64,000 bases of DNA from Arthrobacter sp. B1I2 (GCF_030816485.1 NZ_JAUSYC010000001.1:2232001-2296000), one strand, 5' to 3'. Shown: positions 1 through 8,944, counted from the stretch's first letter. Numbers and translations: made by a program. Notes: generated by a model from the letters alone, not told the origin.

Positions 1-88
1 ACGGTTTCGAACCTCTGGACCCTGGGCCAACAATTCCTGGTATCCCGGGAGCCTATGCGGGCCTGACCCCCAGCGGCAGAATGGGCCC

Positions 89-646
89 ATGGCGCAGCTG
101 ATCTACTCCGCAATCATGTCCCTCGACGGCTACACGGCAGACGCGGACGGCCACTTCGACTGGTCAGCACCGGACGAGGAAGTCCACGCCTTCATCAACG
201 ACCTGGAGCGGGACGTGGGCACCTACCTTCTGGGGCGCCGGATGTATGAGGTGATGTCCGTCTGGGAAACCATGGGCACGTCCGAAGACCACCCGGTGAT
301 CCAGGACTATGCCCGTATCTGGCAGGGCGCGGACAAGGTGGTGTACTCGACGTCGCTGGACACCGCCGCCACGCCCCGGACCCGGCTGGAACGGGACTTC
401 CTCCCGGAGGCGGTGCGGGAGCTGAAGACCGCCACGGACAGGAACATCAGCATCGGTGGCCCCACCCTCGCGGCGCACGCCCTCAAAGCCGGCCTGGTGG
501 ACGAGTGCCAGCTGTTCATCACACCGGTGGCCGTCGGCGGCGGACTGCGCTTCCTGCCGGACGGGCTGCACGCGCGGCTCGAGCTGCTGGAGGAGCGCCG
601 GTTCGGCAACGGCGTGGTGTACCTGCAGTACGGATGTCTGGCCTAG
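89..646 (+). CDS. Dihydrofolate reductase family protein (RibD C-terminal fold)
   Basis: A 185-residue protein of the RibD C-terminal/DHFR-like superfamily, which generally binds NADPH and reduces a pterin- or pyrimidine-like substrate. The substrate here is unknown. Visible family marks are SLDGY near residues 11-15, GRRMYE at 49-54, IGGPTLA at 122-128 and LFITP-VAVGGG at 143-152. It is not the housekeeping DHFR, because a proper folA lies at 19859-20443. The ATG at 89 has no clear Shine-Dalgarno. It sits 6 nt after CAGAAT (77-82), the same layout as the next gene, so it may be leaderless. Family assignment is firm; physiological role is not known. Confidence 0.85.
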   Translation: MAQLIYSAIMSLDGYTADADGHFDWSAPDEEVHAFINDLERDVGTYLLGRRMYEVMSVWETMGTSEDHPVIQDYARIWQGADKVVYSTSLDTAATPRTRLERDFLPEAVRELKTATDRNISIGGPTLAAHALKAGLVDECQLFITPVAVGGGLRFLPDGLHARLELLEERRFGNGVVYLQYGCLA

Positions 647-662
647 AAGGCAGAATGGGTGC

Positions 663-1319
663 ATGACACGCATCGCCATCATTGGCGGCCACGGGAAAGT
701 GGCCCTCCTCCTGTCCGAACTCCTCACCAGCGAGGGCCACTCCGTCACCTCCTTCATCCGCAATCCGGAACACGCCGAAGACGTCGCTGCCACCGGGGCC
801 ACGCCGTCGGTCCTGGACGTGGAGAATTCCACGACGGCGGCCATCGCCGAGGCCCTCGCCGGGCAGGACGCCGTGGTCTGGTCCGCCGGCGCGGGCGGCG
901 GCAACCCCGAGCGCACCTACGCCGTGGACCGGGACGCCGCCATCCGCTCCATGGATGCCGCAGCCCAGGCAGGAGTGGACCGGTACGTCATGGTGTCCTA
1001 CTTCGGCGCCGGCAAGGACCACGGGGTACCGGAAAGCAACAGCTTCTTCGCGTACGCCGAGGCCAAGGCTGCCGCGGACGAGTACCTGCGCGGCACGGAC
1101 CTGGCATGGACCATCCTCGGCCCCGGCGCTTTGACGGACAAGCCCGGAAGCGGGCTGATCGACGTCGATCCCTCGCCGGAAGGGGAACGGGACACATCGC
1201 GTGCCAACACGGCCATCGTGGCAGCGGCGGTGCTGGACCTGCCCCAAACTGCGGGCCGGACCATCGAGTTCCGCGACGGCAGCCTCCCGGTGGCGGCGGC
1301 ACTGGAACCGCGCCCGTAG
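663..1319 (+). CDS. NAD(P)-binding atypical SDR (NmrA-like)
   Basis: A 218-residue single-domain Rossmann protein. The N-terminus reads TRIAIIGGHGKVA, a glycine-rich dinucleotide-binding loop at about residues 5-14. VVWSAGAGGG follows at about 60, and a YAEAKAAAD segment contains the usual Tyr and Lys of atypical short-chain dehydrogenases. Such proteins are NAD(P)H-dependent oxidoreductases or redox sensors; the substrate cannot be told. The start was placed at ATG 663, not further upstream, because the Rossmann strand begins there and CAGAAT (651-656) lies 6 nt before it. This repeats the promoter-like string that precedes the gene at 89. Confidence 0.85.
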   Translation: MTRIAIIGGHGKVALLLSELLTSEGHSVTSFIRNPEHAEDVAATGATPSVLDVENSTTAAIAEALAGQDAVVWSAGAGGGNPERTYAVDRDAAIRSMDAAAQAGVDRYVMVSYFGAGKDHGVPESNSFFAYAEAKAAADEYLRGTDLAWTILGPGALTDKPGSGLIDVDPSPEGERDTSRANTAIVAAAVLDLPQTAGRTIEFRDGSLPVAAALEPRP

Positions 1320-1340
1320 CGGCGGGTGGGGAAGAGGCGT

Positions 1341-2912
1341 ATGGATCAGCTCGCCCTTATCGTCGGACTGCTGCTGGCCACAGTGGTGGCCGTGGGACTG
1401 GGGGACAGGCTGCGGCTGCCGTACCCGGTCCTGATGCTCCTCCTGGCGGTGGCCTTGGCGTTCATCCCGGGCTTCCCCGACCTGGAGATTGAACCCGAGC
1501 TGATCCTGCCCATCTTCCTGCCGCCGCTGCTGTTTGCCACCGCCCAGCGGAGCTCGTGGGCCGTGTTCCGGGTCCGGTGGCGGACGCTGATCATGATGGC
1601 CGTGGCACTGGTGGTCATCAGCACGGCCGCCGTGGCCGGGGCAGCATGGCTGATGATTCCCGGGATCGGGGTGCCCGCGGCCATCGCCCTCGGTGCCATG
1701 GTGGCGCCGCCGGATCCTGTGGCCGTGGAATCCGTAGCGGGCCGTGTCCACATGCCCCGCCGCCTGATCACGGTCCTCCAGAGCGAGGGGCTGTTCAATG
1801 ACGCCGCCGCCATCGTCATCTTCCAGGCAGCCGTGGCCGCCGCCGTGGGTGGCACCAAGGTGGAGCCCGACGTCGTCCTGCAGTTCCTGATGGGCGCGGC
1901 ACTTGCCGTCCTGGTGGGCATCGCAATGGGCTGGCTGATCGCCCTGGTCACCCGGCTGGTCACGTCCATGGTGGCCCGGAGCGCGGTGACGCTGGTGGTG
2001 CCTTTCGCCGCCTACATCCTCGCCGAGGAGGTGCATGCATCCGGCGTCATTGCCGTGGTGGTCACCGCCCTTGAGATGCAGCGCCACGCCCGCCCGCAGG
2101 ACGCGGCCGAACGCGTCACGAGGACTGCTTTCTGGGATGTTGTGGAGCTGCTGGTCACCGGGCTGGCGTTCGGCCTGGTGGGGCTGGAAATCCGCCACGT
2201 CGTCAGGGACGAAGGGACGGAAATCGTCGGCATGATCGGGGTGGCCGTTGTGGTCTGCGTCCTGGTCTTCGCGGTCCGGTTCCTGTGGCTGGGCGTCCTT
2301 GCCCTGGGTGCCCGGAACCGCAGGAATCTCCTGCAGCCCACATCCCTGAAGGAAGTCCTCATCCTGACGTGGTGCGGCATGCGCGGGCTGGCCACCCTGG
2401 CATTGGCCCTGGCCCTGCCGCTCACCCTTGCAGACGGCACGCCGTTCCCCGGCAGGGATTACCTGCTGGTGATTGCCTGCGCGGTGCTGCTTGCCACGCT
2501 GGTCCTGCCCGGCCTGACGCTGCCGTGGCTGATGCGTGTCCTGAAGGCTTCCGAGGACGGATCGGAAGAACGCGACGCCGTCCGGCTGCTCGCCACGCGG
2601 GCGCAGGGCGCCGCCGTTGCAGCGCTCAAGCAGCACGACCTGATGGCGGACCTGCCGCCGGAAAAAGTGGCGCTGGTCAAGGACCGGATGCGGCGCCTCC
2701 ACGCAGAACTCACGGACGGCAGCCTGCAGAACGAACCATTGGCGGAAAAGCGCCAGCGGGGACGCGAGCTTGCCATCGCCGTCCAGACCATTGCCCTCGA
2801 CGCGGCCCGGCAGGAAGTGGTGGCGGCCCGCAATGAGCCCGACATGGATCCCGAGGTGGCGGACCGGGTACTGCGGCAGCTGGACCTGCGCACCATGGTC
2901 ATGCCGGAGTGA
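1341..2912 (+). CDS. Na+/H+ antiporter, CPA1 family
   Basis: An integral membrane protein of about 523 residues, with roughly a dozen hydrophobic segments and a hydrophilic C-terminal tail of about 120 residues. The motif QSEGLFNDAAAIV (about residue 150) carries the conserved Asn-Asp pair of CPA1 Na+(K+)/H+ exchangers. GAMVAPPDPVAVESVA and LTWCGMRGLATLALAL are other family signatures. It should exchange cytoplasmic Na+ for external H+ and contribute to pH and sodium homeostasis. An in-frame GTG lies at 1326, but GGGAAGAGG just before ATG 1341 makes the ATG the better start. It follows the NmrA-like gene closely on the same strand, but there is no functional link. Confidence 0.9.
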   Translation: MDQLALIVGLLLATVVAVGLGDRLRLPYPVLMLLLAVALAFIPGFPDLEIEPELILPIFLPPLLFATAQRSSWAVFRVRWRTLIMMAVALVVISTAAVAGAAWLMIPGIGVPAAIALGAMVAPPDPVAVESVAGRVHMPRRLITVLQSEGLFNDAAAIVIFQAAVAAAVGGTKVEPDVVLQFLMGAALAVLVGIAMGWLIALVTRLVTSMVARSAVTLVVPFAAYILAEEVHASGVIAVVVTALEMQRHARPQDAAERVTRTAFWDVVELLVTGLAFGLVGLEIRHVVRDEGTEIVGMIGVAVVVCVLVFAVRFLWLGVLALGARNRRNLLQPTSLKEVLILTWCGMRGLATLALALALPLTLADGTPFPGRDYLLVIACAVLLATLVLPGLTLPWLMRVLKASEDGSEERDAVRLLATRAQGAAVAALKQHDLMADLPPEKVALVKDRMRRLHAELTDGSLQNEPLAEKRQRGRELAIAVQTIALDAARQEVVAARNEPDMDPEVADRVLRQLDLRTMVMPE

Positions 2913-2918
2913 CGGGGG

Positions 2919-4130
2919 TTATGCGGGAGTGACGGACGCAGCCAACTCCAGGTCCAGGGAGTTCCTCTCCACGTAGTCCAGGGCGCAGCGGATGGCCCCT
3001 ACGGTCACGATGGAGTCGCCCAGCGGGGAGACAGCCACGCGCGCGGGGGTGGCAGTGAATTCCCTCAGGCGCTCGCTGATGGGCGTGAGGAGTACGCCCG
3101 CGGAATCAGCCACGCCGCCGCCGATCACCACCAGTTCGGGGTTAAGCATGGTGGCCACGGTCCCCACCACGCGTGCCATCCTGTCTGCCAGCCGGTCCAG
3201 GATGCCGAGTGCCACAGCGTCCCCCTGGGCCGCGGCGGCGAAGACCTGCTCGGCCTCCACCCGCCCGGGCGGGAGGGAGCGGAGGGTGGTTGGCGTTGGG
3301 GTGGCCAGTGCTTCGGCGGCCCAGGTACGGGCCAGGTGGGCGATGCCGTAGGTGTCGCCCACGCCATCCACCAGGTCCAGGTACGCAAGCTCCCCGGCGC
3401 TGCCGCGGGCCCCGTGCACCAGCCGGCCGCCCTCCACGATGCCCGAACCCAGCCGTTCGCTGGCGAGGATCACCACGACGTCGTCAACGCCGGCCGCTGC
3501 CCCCTGCCAGCGGTCACCCAGGGCCGCAAGGTTGGCGTCGTTTTCGAGCAGCACCGTCCATCCCCGGGTTTCCTTGAGCGCCGGCCGCAGTCCCAGGTCG
3601 AACAGGCCCCAGAACTTCTGCGTGGCCACCACGTCCCCGTGCCGGTCCACGGGTGCGGCAACTCCGGCGCAGACGGCCAGCACCTGTCCGGGTTCGGTTC
3701 CCGCCGAGCGCAGTGCCGCCCCAGCCACGTCGTCGATAAAAGCGATGCGCTCCCGGGAGCCGACCTCCCCGGCCTGGAAGGGGCGGCTGGACCGTCCCAA
3801 GGTCTTGCCCCGGAGGTCGGAAACCACCACGGTGACCTTGGCGTAGCCGATGTCCATGCCCAGCACCACGCCGGCCCGCTCGTTGAGCTCGAACCGGCGG
3901 GCAGGGCGGCCCTTCCGGTACCCGCCGAACTCGCGCTGGTTTTCCCGCTCCAGGATCCAGCCCCGCCGGACCAGGTCCTCGCAGACGGCGATGGTGGTGG
4001 CGCGGGTCAGACCGGTTGCAGCCATGACGTCCGTGACTGTCACAGCCGCCGAGGCACGCATGAACTCCAGGACAGCGCCGGCACTGACCCGCCGCAGCAA
4101 TTGGGGAGTCGCCGGAACCAGTTCAGGCAT
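2919..4130 (-). CDS. ROK family transcriptional regulator
   Basis: A 403-residue repressor-type protein. An N-terminal winged helix-turn-helix (about residues 10-75, containing VTDVMAATGLTRATTIAVCE) is joined to a ROK sugar-kinase-like domain starting at GVVLGMDIGYAKVTVVV. The ROK zinc-site cysteine cluster (CxCGxxGCxE in glucokinases) is missing. The corresponding stretch reads GARGSAGELAYL, so sugar phosphorylation is unlikely and a pure regulatory role is favoured. It is divergent from the GH13 alpha-glucosidase at 4227 across a 96-bp AT-rich gap, which strongly suggests it controls that gene in response to an alpha-glucoside or derived sugar. Start is the ATG of MPELVPATPQ. Confidence 0.9.
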   Translation of the reverse strand: MPELVPATPQLLRRVSAGAVLEFMRASAAVTVTDVMAATGLTRATTIAVCEDLVRRGWILERENQREFGGYRKGRPARRFELNERAGVVLGMDIGYAKVTVVVSDLRGKTLGRSSRPFQAGEVGSRERIAFIDDVAGAALRSAGTEPGQVLAVCAGVAAPVDRHGDVVATQKFWGLFDLGLRPALKETRGWTVLLENDANLAALGDRWQGAAAGVDDVVVILASERLGSGIVEGGRLVHGARGSAGELAYLDLVDGVGDTYGIAHLARTWAAEALATPTPTTLRSLPPGRVEAEQVFAAAAQGDAVALGILDRLADRMARVVGTVATMLNPELVVIGGGVADSAGVLLTPISERLREFTATPARVAVSPLGDSIVTVGAIRCALDYVERNSLDLELAASVTPA

Positions 4131-4226
4131 CCTGTTGACCTTCCTGTACGAAGCACCAGATAATACTCGGGGAAGTAAATTTAGATTCAATATAAATATA
4201 CCCGTACAGAAGAAAAGGACCGTTCC
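4131..4226. promoter_or_regulatory. Divergent ROK regulator / GH13 promoter-operator region
   Basis: This is the only strikingly AT-rich stretch in the first 10 kb. Between about 4157 and 4205 the sequence is nearly all A/T (taatactcgg, then gtaaatttagattcaatata). It separates two divergent genes and must hold both promoters. TTTA and TAAA half-sites recur and are the likely operator for the ROK protein. A Shine-Dalgarno AAAAGGA (4213-4219) precedes the TTG start of the GH13 gene. The exact operator cannot be fixed by eye. Confidence 0.55.
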
Positions 4227-5939
4227 TTGTCCACCACCGCCACTCTGGCAACCCTGTCCGACTCCGCCCGCCTGGCCGATCCCAACTGGTGGCGCCAGGC
4301 CTCCGTGTACCAGATTTATCCCCGCAGCTTCGCGGACTCCAACGGCGACGGCATCGGCGACCTGAAAGGCATCACTGCCAAGGTTCCGTACCTGAAGTCG
4401 CTGGCGATCGACGCCGTCTGGCTGAGCCCGTTCTACCCCTCCGCGCTCGCCGACGGCGGTTACGACGTGGACGACTACCGCGACGTCGATCCCAAGCTCG
4501 GCACGCTGGCCGACTTCGACGAAATGGCCAAGGCCCTGCACGACGCCGGCATCAAACTGATTGCCGACATCGTCCCCAACCACTCCTCCAACCGGCACAA
4601 GTGGTTCCAGGAAGCGCTGGCCTCGCCGAAGGGCTCGCCCGCCCGGGACCGCTACATCTTCCGGGACGGCAAGGGCCCAAACGGTGAGTTCCCGCCGTCG
4701 GACTGGGACTCGGTGTTTGGCGGACCCGCCTGGGAGCGCATCACCGAACCGGACGGCACCCCCGGCCAGTGGTACATGCACATCTTCGCGAAGGAGCAGC
4801 CGGACCTTAACTGGTCCAACCGGGAAATCCGGGATGACTTCCTCAAGACCCTGCGCTTCTGGTCCGACCGCGGCGTGGACGGCTTCCGCGTGGACGTGGC
4901 GCACGCCCTCACCAAGGACCTCACCGAGCCGTTGCTCTCCAAGCTGGAACTGAGCGCCGCCAACACCGGCGTGGACGGCTTCGACGACGGCACGCACCCG
5001 TTCTGGGACCGCGACGAAGTCCACGAGGTCTACGCCGAATGGCGTGAAGTCTTCAACGAATACAACCCGCCGCGCACCGCCGTCGCCGAAGCCTGGGTCC
5101 ACGCCACCCGTCGTGCCCGCTACGCCAGCCCGCAGGGCCTCGGCCAGGCGTTCAATTTCGACCTGCTGCAGGCCGACTTCGATGCCGCCGAGTACAAGGA
5201 GATCATTACCCGCAACCTCGCCGAGGCCGCTGCCACCGGCGCCTCCTCCACGTGGGTGTTTTCCAACCACGACGTCGTGCGGCACGCCACCCGCTACGGC
5301 CTGCCCCAGATTGCCAAGGAAAAGGCCGGCGCCAAGGGCCAGGACGGCAAGGACTGGCTGCTCGCCGGCGGCCCCAAGGACCAGCTGGACGTTGAACTGG
5401 GCGAGCGCCGCGCGCGGGCCGCTACCCTCTTGATGCTGGCCGTTCCCGGATCCGCGTACCTGTACCAGGGCGAGGAACTGGGCCTTCAGGAAGTGGCAGA
5501 GATTCCCGAATCGGAGCGGCAGGATCCGTCCTTCTTCCGCAACAAGGGCGTGGAGATCGGCCGCGACGGCTGCCGGGTGCCGCTGCCCTGGAAGGTGGAA
5601 GGCACCTCCTTCGGGTTCGGCGACGGCGGCTCGCACCTGCCGCAGCCGGACTGGTTCAGCAAGTACGCCGTCGAGGCCCAGGACGGCACCGACGGTTCCA
5701 CCCTGGAGCTCTACCGCAAGGCCCTGAAGCTCCGCCGGGAGCTGCTGACGGACGAGGACCTCGAGTGGGCCGGGAATGACAACCCGGACGTCCTGCACTT
5801 CAAGCGGCCCAACGGCTGGCAGTCCGTGACCAACTTCGGGGACACCGCCGTCGACCTTCCCGCCGGCGAGGTGCTGGTCACCAGCGCACCGCTCGTGGAC
5901 GGCAAACTGCCGGCCAACACCACCGCGTGGCTGCGCTGA
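4227..5939 (+). CDS. GH13 alpha-glucosidase (maltase / oligo-1,6-glucosidase type)
   Basis: A 570-residue cytosolic glycoside hydrolase family 13 enzyme with no signal peptide. The (beta/alpha)8 barrel signatures occur in order: SVYQIYPRSFADSNGDGIGD near residue 30, DIVPNHSS (region I), GVDGFRVDVAH carrying the nucleophile Asp (region II), AVAEAWV carrying the acid/base Glu (region III), and VFSNHDVVRH carrying the transition-state Asp (region IV). It should hydrolyse alpha-1,4- or alpha-1,6-linked glucose from the non-reducing end of short oligosaccharides. Start is TTG 4227, supported by AAAAGGA 8 nt upstream. The divergent ROK regulator is the probable controller. No transporter genes are adjacent. 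Confidence 0.93.
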   Translation: MSTTATLATLSDSARLADPNWWRQASVYQIYPRSFADSNGDGIGDLKGITAKVPYLKSLAIDAVWLSPFYPSALADGGYDVDDYRDVDPKLGTLADFDEMAKALHDAGIKLIADIVPNHSSNRHKWFQEALASPKGSPARDRYIFRDGKGPNGEFPPSDWDSVFGGPAWERITEPDGTPGQWYMHIFAKEQPDLNWSNREIRDDFLKTLRFWSDRGVDGFRVDVAHALTKDLTEPLLSKLELSAANTGVDGFDDGTHPFWDRDEVHEVYAEWREVFNEYNPPRTAVAEAWVHATRRARYASPQGLGQAFNFDLLQADFDAAEYKEIITRNLAEAAATGASSTWVFSNHDVVRHATRYGLPQIAKEKAGAKGQDGKDWLLAGGPKDQLDVELGERRARAATLLMLAVPGSAYLYQGEELGLQEVAEIPESERQDPSFFRNKGVEIGRDGCRVPLPWKVEGTSFGFGDGGSHLPQPDWFSKYAVEAQDGTDGSTLELYRKALKLRRELLTDEDLEWAGNDNPDVLHFKRPNGWQSVTNFGDTAVDLPAGEVLVTSAPLVDGKLPANTTAWLR

Positions 5940-5970
5940 TGTGCGTGTCCCGCGGAAGCGGGCGGGCCTG

Positions 5971-6912
5971 ATGCAGGAAGTCATTTACGGATGCATGGGA
6001 CTGGGCGGCAGCTGGTCTGATGAGCCACATGGCAGCCACCATGTGGACCAGGCCGCTGCTGCCGTCCAGGCCGCCCTGGACGCAGGGATCACCCTGTTCG
6101 ACCATGCGGACATCTACCGGAGCGGCAAGTCGGAGGCCGTGTTTGGTGAGGTGCTGGCCGCCACTCCCGGCCTGCGGGAGCGGATCCGCCTGCAAACCAA
6201 GTGCGGCATCCGGCTGAACGAACGCGGCCTGCAGACCCACTACGACCTGAGCCGGGACGCCATTCTGGAGCGGGTCAACGGCAGCCTGGAGCGGCTCCGG
6301 ACGGACTATGTGGACATCCTCCTGCTGCACCGCCCGGATCCCCTCGCGGATCCGGCGGAGGTGGCATCCGCCGTCGGGCAGCTCATGGCCGAAGGCAAGG
6401 TCCGGCAACTGGGTGTGTCCAACATGTCCGCGGCGCAGATCGAGGTGCTGCAGGACCGGCTGGAAACTCCGGTGGTGGCCAACCAGCTGGAGATGAGCCT
6501 GCTTAAGCGGGCGTGGCTGGAAAGCCAGGTCCTGGTCAACCACCCGGAGCACCTGGACTACAGCTTCCCGCACGGGACTTTGGAGTACTGCACCCGCAAC
6601 AGCATCACGCTGCAGGCGTACGGTTCCCTGGCCAAGGGCGTGTACACCGGTGCCGAACCGGACAGTCCCTCCTCAGCCGAAGCGGCAACTGCCGTGCTCG
6701 TCGCGGAGCTTGCGGCGGAATATGGCACCTCGGGCGAGGCCGTCCTGCTGGGCTGGCTCATGAAGCACCCGGCCGGGATCGCACCGGTGATCGGGACGGT
6801 CAACCCGGACCGTATCCGGGCATGCGCCGACGCCGCCCGGGTGGCGCAGGTCCTCACCCGCGCCGACTGGTACAAACTCTGGGTCACGGCACGCGGGAGC
6901 AACATCCCGTAA
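5971..6912 (+). CDS. Aldo/keto reductase family oxidoreductase
   Basis: A protein of about 313 residues with the AKR barrel and its tetrad. TLFDHADIYRSGKSE holds the Asp and Tyr, LQTKCGIR the Lys, and DILLLHRPDPL the His. GVSNMSAAQI and the late NADPH-binding segment PVIGTVNPDRI also fit; the overall pattern resembles YdhF-type AKRs. It is expected to reduce aldehydes or ketones with NADPH in the cytosol. Two starts are possible: GTG 5941, directly after the GH13 stop and without a Shine-Dalgarno, or ATG 5971. The second is preferred because it places the barrel strand EVIYGCMGLGG near the N-terminus. It may be cotranscribed with the alpha-glucosidase. Confidence 0.88.
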   Translation: MQEVIYGCMGLGGSWSDEPHGSHHVDQAAAAVQAALDAGITLFDHADIYRSGKSEAVFGEVLAATPGLRERIRLQTKCGIRLNERGLQTHYDLSRDAILERVNGSLERLRTDYVDILLLHRPDPLADPAEVASAVGQLMAEGKVRQLGVSNMSAAQIEVLQDRLETPVVANQLEMSLLKRAWLESQVLVNHPEHLDYSFPHGTLEYCTRNSITLQAYGSLAKGVYTGAEPDSPSSAEAATAVLVAELAAEYGTSGEAVLLGWLMKHPAGIAPVIGTVNPDRIRACADAARVAQVLTRADWYKLWVTARGSNIP

Positions 6913-6923
6913 CCCGCCCAAGC

Positions 6924-6961
6924 GGGCAGCAGCAAGTGCCAAAACGGCGCTTGCTGCTGCC
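6924..6961 (+). terminator. Hairpin after aldo/keto reductase
   Basis: GGCAGCAGCAAGTGCC (6925-6940) pairs with GGCGCTTGCTGCTGCC across a short AAAAC-containing loop, giving a long stem with one mismatch. There is no uninterrupted T tract, only ctgctttc. It closes the GH13-AKR unit before the promoter of the next gene. Confidence 0.6.
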
Positions 6962-7078
6962 TGCTTTCACCGGGGAACTCACCGGGGAACCAGTCACATG
7001 CCGTTTAGTTCGTATTGATCCTCACAAGCGGGCCGTTTTCTTCGCCGTGCCGGTCGCCGGGCGGATACTGTAGAAAGC

Positions 7079-7942
7079 ATGACGTCTACCATCGCCGCCG
7101 AAACCGTTAGGCCGGAACGCAATATCCCCGCAGAGATCGCCCGCTCCTGGCTGCTGGTCAATGCCATGAAGCCGGAGCTTTTCGACCAGTCGGCTGTCTC
7201 CCGCGCTGACTCGGTCATCCTGGATATTGAAGATGCGGTGGACCCCTCCCAGAAGGACCAGGCCCGCGGCAACGTGATCGACTGGCTGACTGCCGGCGGC
7301 AAGGCCTGGGTCCGGATCAACGACGCCACCAGCCCGTTCTGGGCCGATGACCTCGCGGGCCTGCGCGGCACCCCGGGCCTGCTGGGCGTCATGCTCGCCA
7401 AGACCGAATCCGCTGACCAGGTCACTGAGAGCTTCCACCGCATGGACGGCAAGACCCCGGTCATCCCGCTGGTGGAATCGGCCCTCGGCATCGAGGAAGC
7501 CAACCACATCGCCAAGGCCCAGGGCGCGTTCCGCCTGGCCTTCGGCTCCGGTGACTTCCGCCGCGACACCGGCATGGCCGCCACCCCGGAGGCCATGGCC
7601 TACCCGCGCGCCAAGCTCGTGGTCGCCAGCCGCGTGGGCAACCTGCCCGGCCCCATCGACGGCCCCACGGTCGGCACCAACCACCCCATCCTTCGCGAGC
7701 AGACCGGCATCACCGTGATGATGGGCATGACCGGCAAGCTGTGCCTGGCCATCGACCAGACCCCGGTCATCAACGAGGTCATCAGCCCCACCCCGTCGGA
7801 CGTCGCCTGGGCCACCGACTTCATGAACGACTTCGAAGCCAACGGCCGCGTCATCCGTGACGGCTCCGACCTGCCCCGCCTGGGCCGCGCCGAGAAGATC
7901 ATGAAGCTCGCCGTAGCCTTTGGGGTGCAGCCCGCGCTGTAG
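7079..7942 (+). CDS. HpcH/HpaI aldolase / CitE-like CoA-ester lyase
   Basis: A 287-residue protein of the citrate lyase beta-subunit-like family (TIM barrel, Mg2+ dependent). Recognisable parts are RADSVILDIEDAVDP at about residue 45 with the acidic metal ligands, AWVRINDATSP with the conserved Arg, PLVESALGIEEAN, and FGSGDFRRDTGM. Members cleave or form beta-hydroxyacyl-CoA thioesters such as malyl- or citramalyl-CoA. No alpha or gamma citrate lyase subunits are nearby, so it is a solitary CitE-like enzyme. The start ATG is preceded by TACTGT (7066-7071) with a 7-nt gap and no Shine-Dalgarno, suggesting a leaderless transcript. Confidence 0.88.
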   Translation: MTSTIAAETVRPERNIPAEIARSWLLVNAMKPELFDQSAVSRADSVILDIEDAVDPSQKDQARGNVIDWLTAGGKAWVRINDATSPFWADDLAGLRGTPGLLGVMLAKTESADQVTESFHRMDGKTPVIPLVESALGIEEANHIAKAQGAFRLAFGSGDFRRDTGMAATPEAMAYPRAKLVVASRVGNLPGPIDGPTVGTNHPILREQTGITVMMGMTGKLCLAIDQTPVINEVISPTPSDVAWATDFMNDFEANGRVIRDGSDLPRLGRAEKIMKLAVAFGVQPAL

Positions 7943-7969
7943 CACCCACCCACCACTTCAGGAGACCCC

Positions 7970-8944
7970 GTGACCGATACCCGCTATCTGGTCCACGGGG
8001 TCTTTTGGGATGGGCCGCCGGGTTCCACAACAGCGGGTTCCACAACAGCGGCGGCTTCCAAGGCAGTGGACGACGGCGGCGGGCCGGTTTTGCGCCTCCA
8101 GTCACCGGAGGGGGACTTCCGGCAGCTCAGCCTGGGCCCCGGCGGTCGCCTCGGCTTCGAGGTGGTGGAGCCAGGCAGGTTTTGCCTGGGGCACGTCCAG
8201 GTCCAGTCGGCACGCTCGCGCAGCCACATCCTCTGCGCCTCGGGTTCCCCGGCTGCGCGCGGAAAGCAGTGCGAGCGGTGCTTTGTGCTGGACGAGTCCC
8301 GGCTGATGCATGACTTCCACCGCGGCGGCCGGGTCACGCCGGGTCTGCGCGACTACCTGATGCAGGAACACTGGCTGTACGTGGCCACGTTCGCCGGCGG
8401 CGCCACCAAGGTGGGAACGGCCTCCGGCCCGCGGAAGTGGAACCGGCTCGCGGAGCAGGGAGCGGCCTCGGCGGCTTATGTTGCCCGGGCGCAGGATGGC
8501 CGTGTGGTGCGGATCCTCGAGGACCTGGTGACGGCCGACGTCGGGCTGACGCAGCAGGTGCGCTCCGCGGCCAAGGCGGAGGCGCTGCTGCAGCCGCTTC
8601 GGGCCAGGGACCTGCATGGCACCAATGCCCGCGCGGCCGGCGAGGTACGCGCCCTCCTGGCGCGCACCGCAGTTGACGGCTTCGAAATTGTGGAGGAGCA
8701 GTGGGCCCGGCCCGGGCAGGCTGGGGCCCTTTACGGCAGCGCCCAGCGCCATGCCTACCCGCACGCTCTGGACCATGGCCGGCACGGCTTCGACATCACC
8801 GCACTGAGCGGGGCAAACGCACTGGCCCGGCTGGATGGTTCTGATGCCGCGTTCGTGGTGAATCTCTCGCAACTGGCCGCCCGGACCATCGTCCTGGGCG
8901 GGTACGCCTCCCAGGTGCCGGCCGTGCAGGAAGCGCTGTTCTGA
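7970..8944 (+). CDS. DUF2797 family protein
   Basis: A 324-residue protein of uncharacterised family DUF2797. The cysteine cluster around residues 84-104 (LCASGSPAARGKQCERCF) looks like a metal site. HWLYVATFAGGATKVGTASG (about 125-145) has the look of a GIY-YIG-like strand pair. The N-terminal region contains two exact tandem copies of a 15-bp unit (8021-8035 and 8036-8050) that encode GSTTA twice. Start is GTG 7970 with GGAG eight bases upstream. It follows the CitE-like gene by 27 bp and probably shares its transcript. Function is unknown; a nucleic-acid role is only a guess. Confidence 0.8.
   Translation: MTDTRYLVHGVFWDGPPGSTTAGSTTAAASKAVDDGGGPVLRLQSPEGDFRQLSLGPGGRLGFEVVEPGRFCLGHVQVQSARSRSHILCASGSPAARGKQCERCFVLDESRLMHDFHRGGRVTPGLRDYLMQEHWLYVATFAGGATKVGTASGPRKWNRLAEQGAASAAYVARAQDGRVVRILEDLVTADVGLTQQVRSAAKAEALLQPLRARDLHGTNARAAGEVRALLARTAVDGFEIVEEQWARPGQAGALYGSAQRHAYPHALDHGRHGFDITALSGANALARLDGSDAAFVVNLSQLAARTIVLGGYASQVPAVQEALF
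8021..8050 (+). repeat. Two perfect 15-bp tandem units inside DUF2797 gene
   Basis: GGTTCCACAACAGCG occurs twice back to back, in frame, encoding a duplicated Gly-Ser-Thr-Thr-Ala in the poorly conserved N-terminal region. This is a recent slippage-type duplication that could vary between strains. Confidence 0.9.

Noticed and set aside
519..2702. A 727-codon minus-strand frame opposite the antiporter
   Set aside because: His-, Gln- and Gly-rich composition typical of an antisense shadow; the plus-strand antiporter is clear.
6911..6930. A possible third, degenerate copy of the palindromic element (TAACCCGCCCAAGCGGGC)
   Set aside because: Only the CCCGC/GCGGG core is shared; too short to distinguish from chance in a GC-rich genome.
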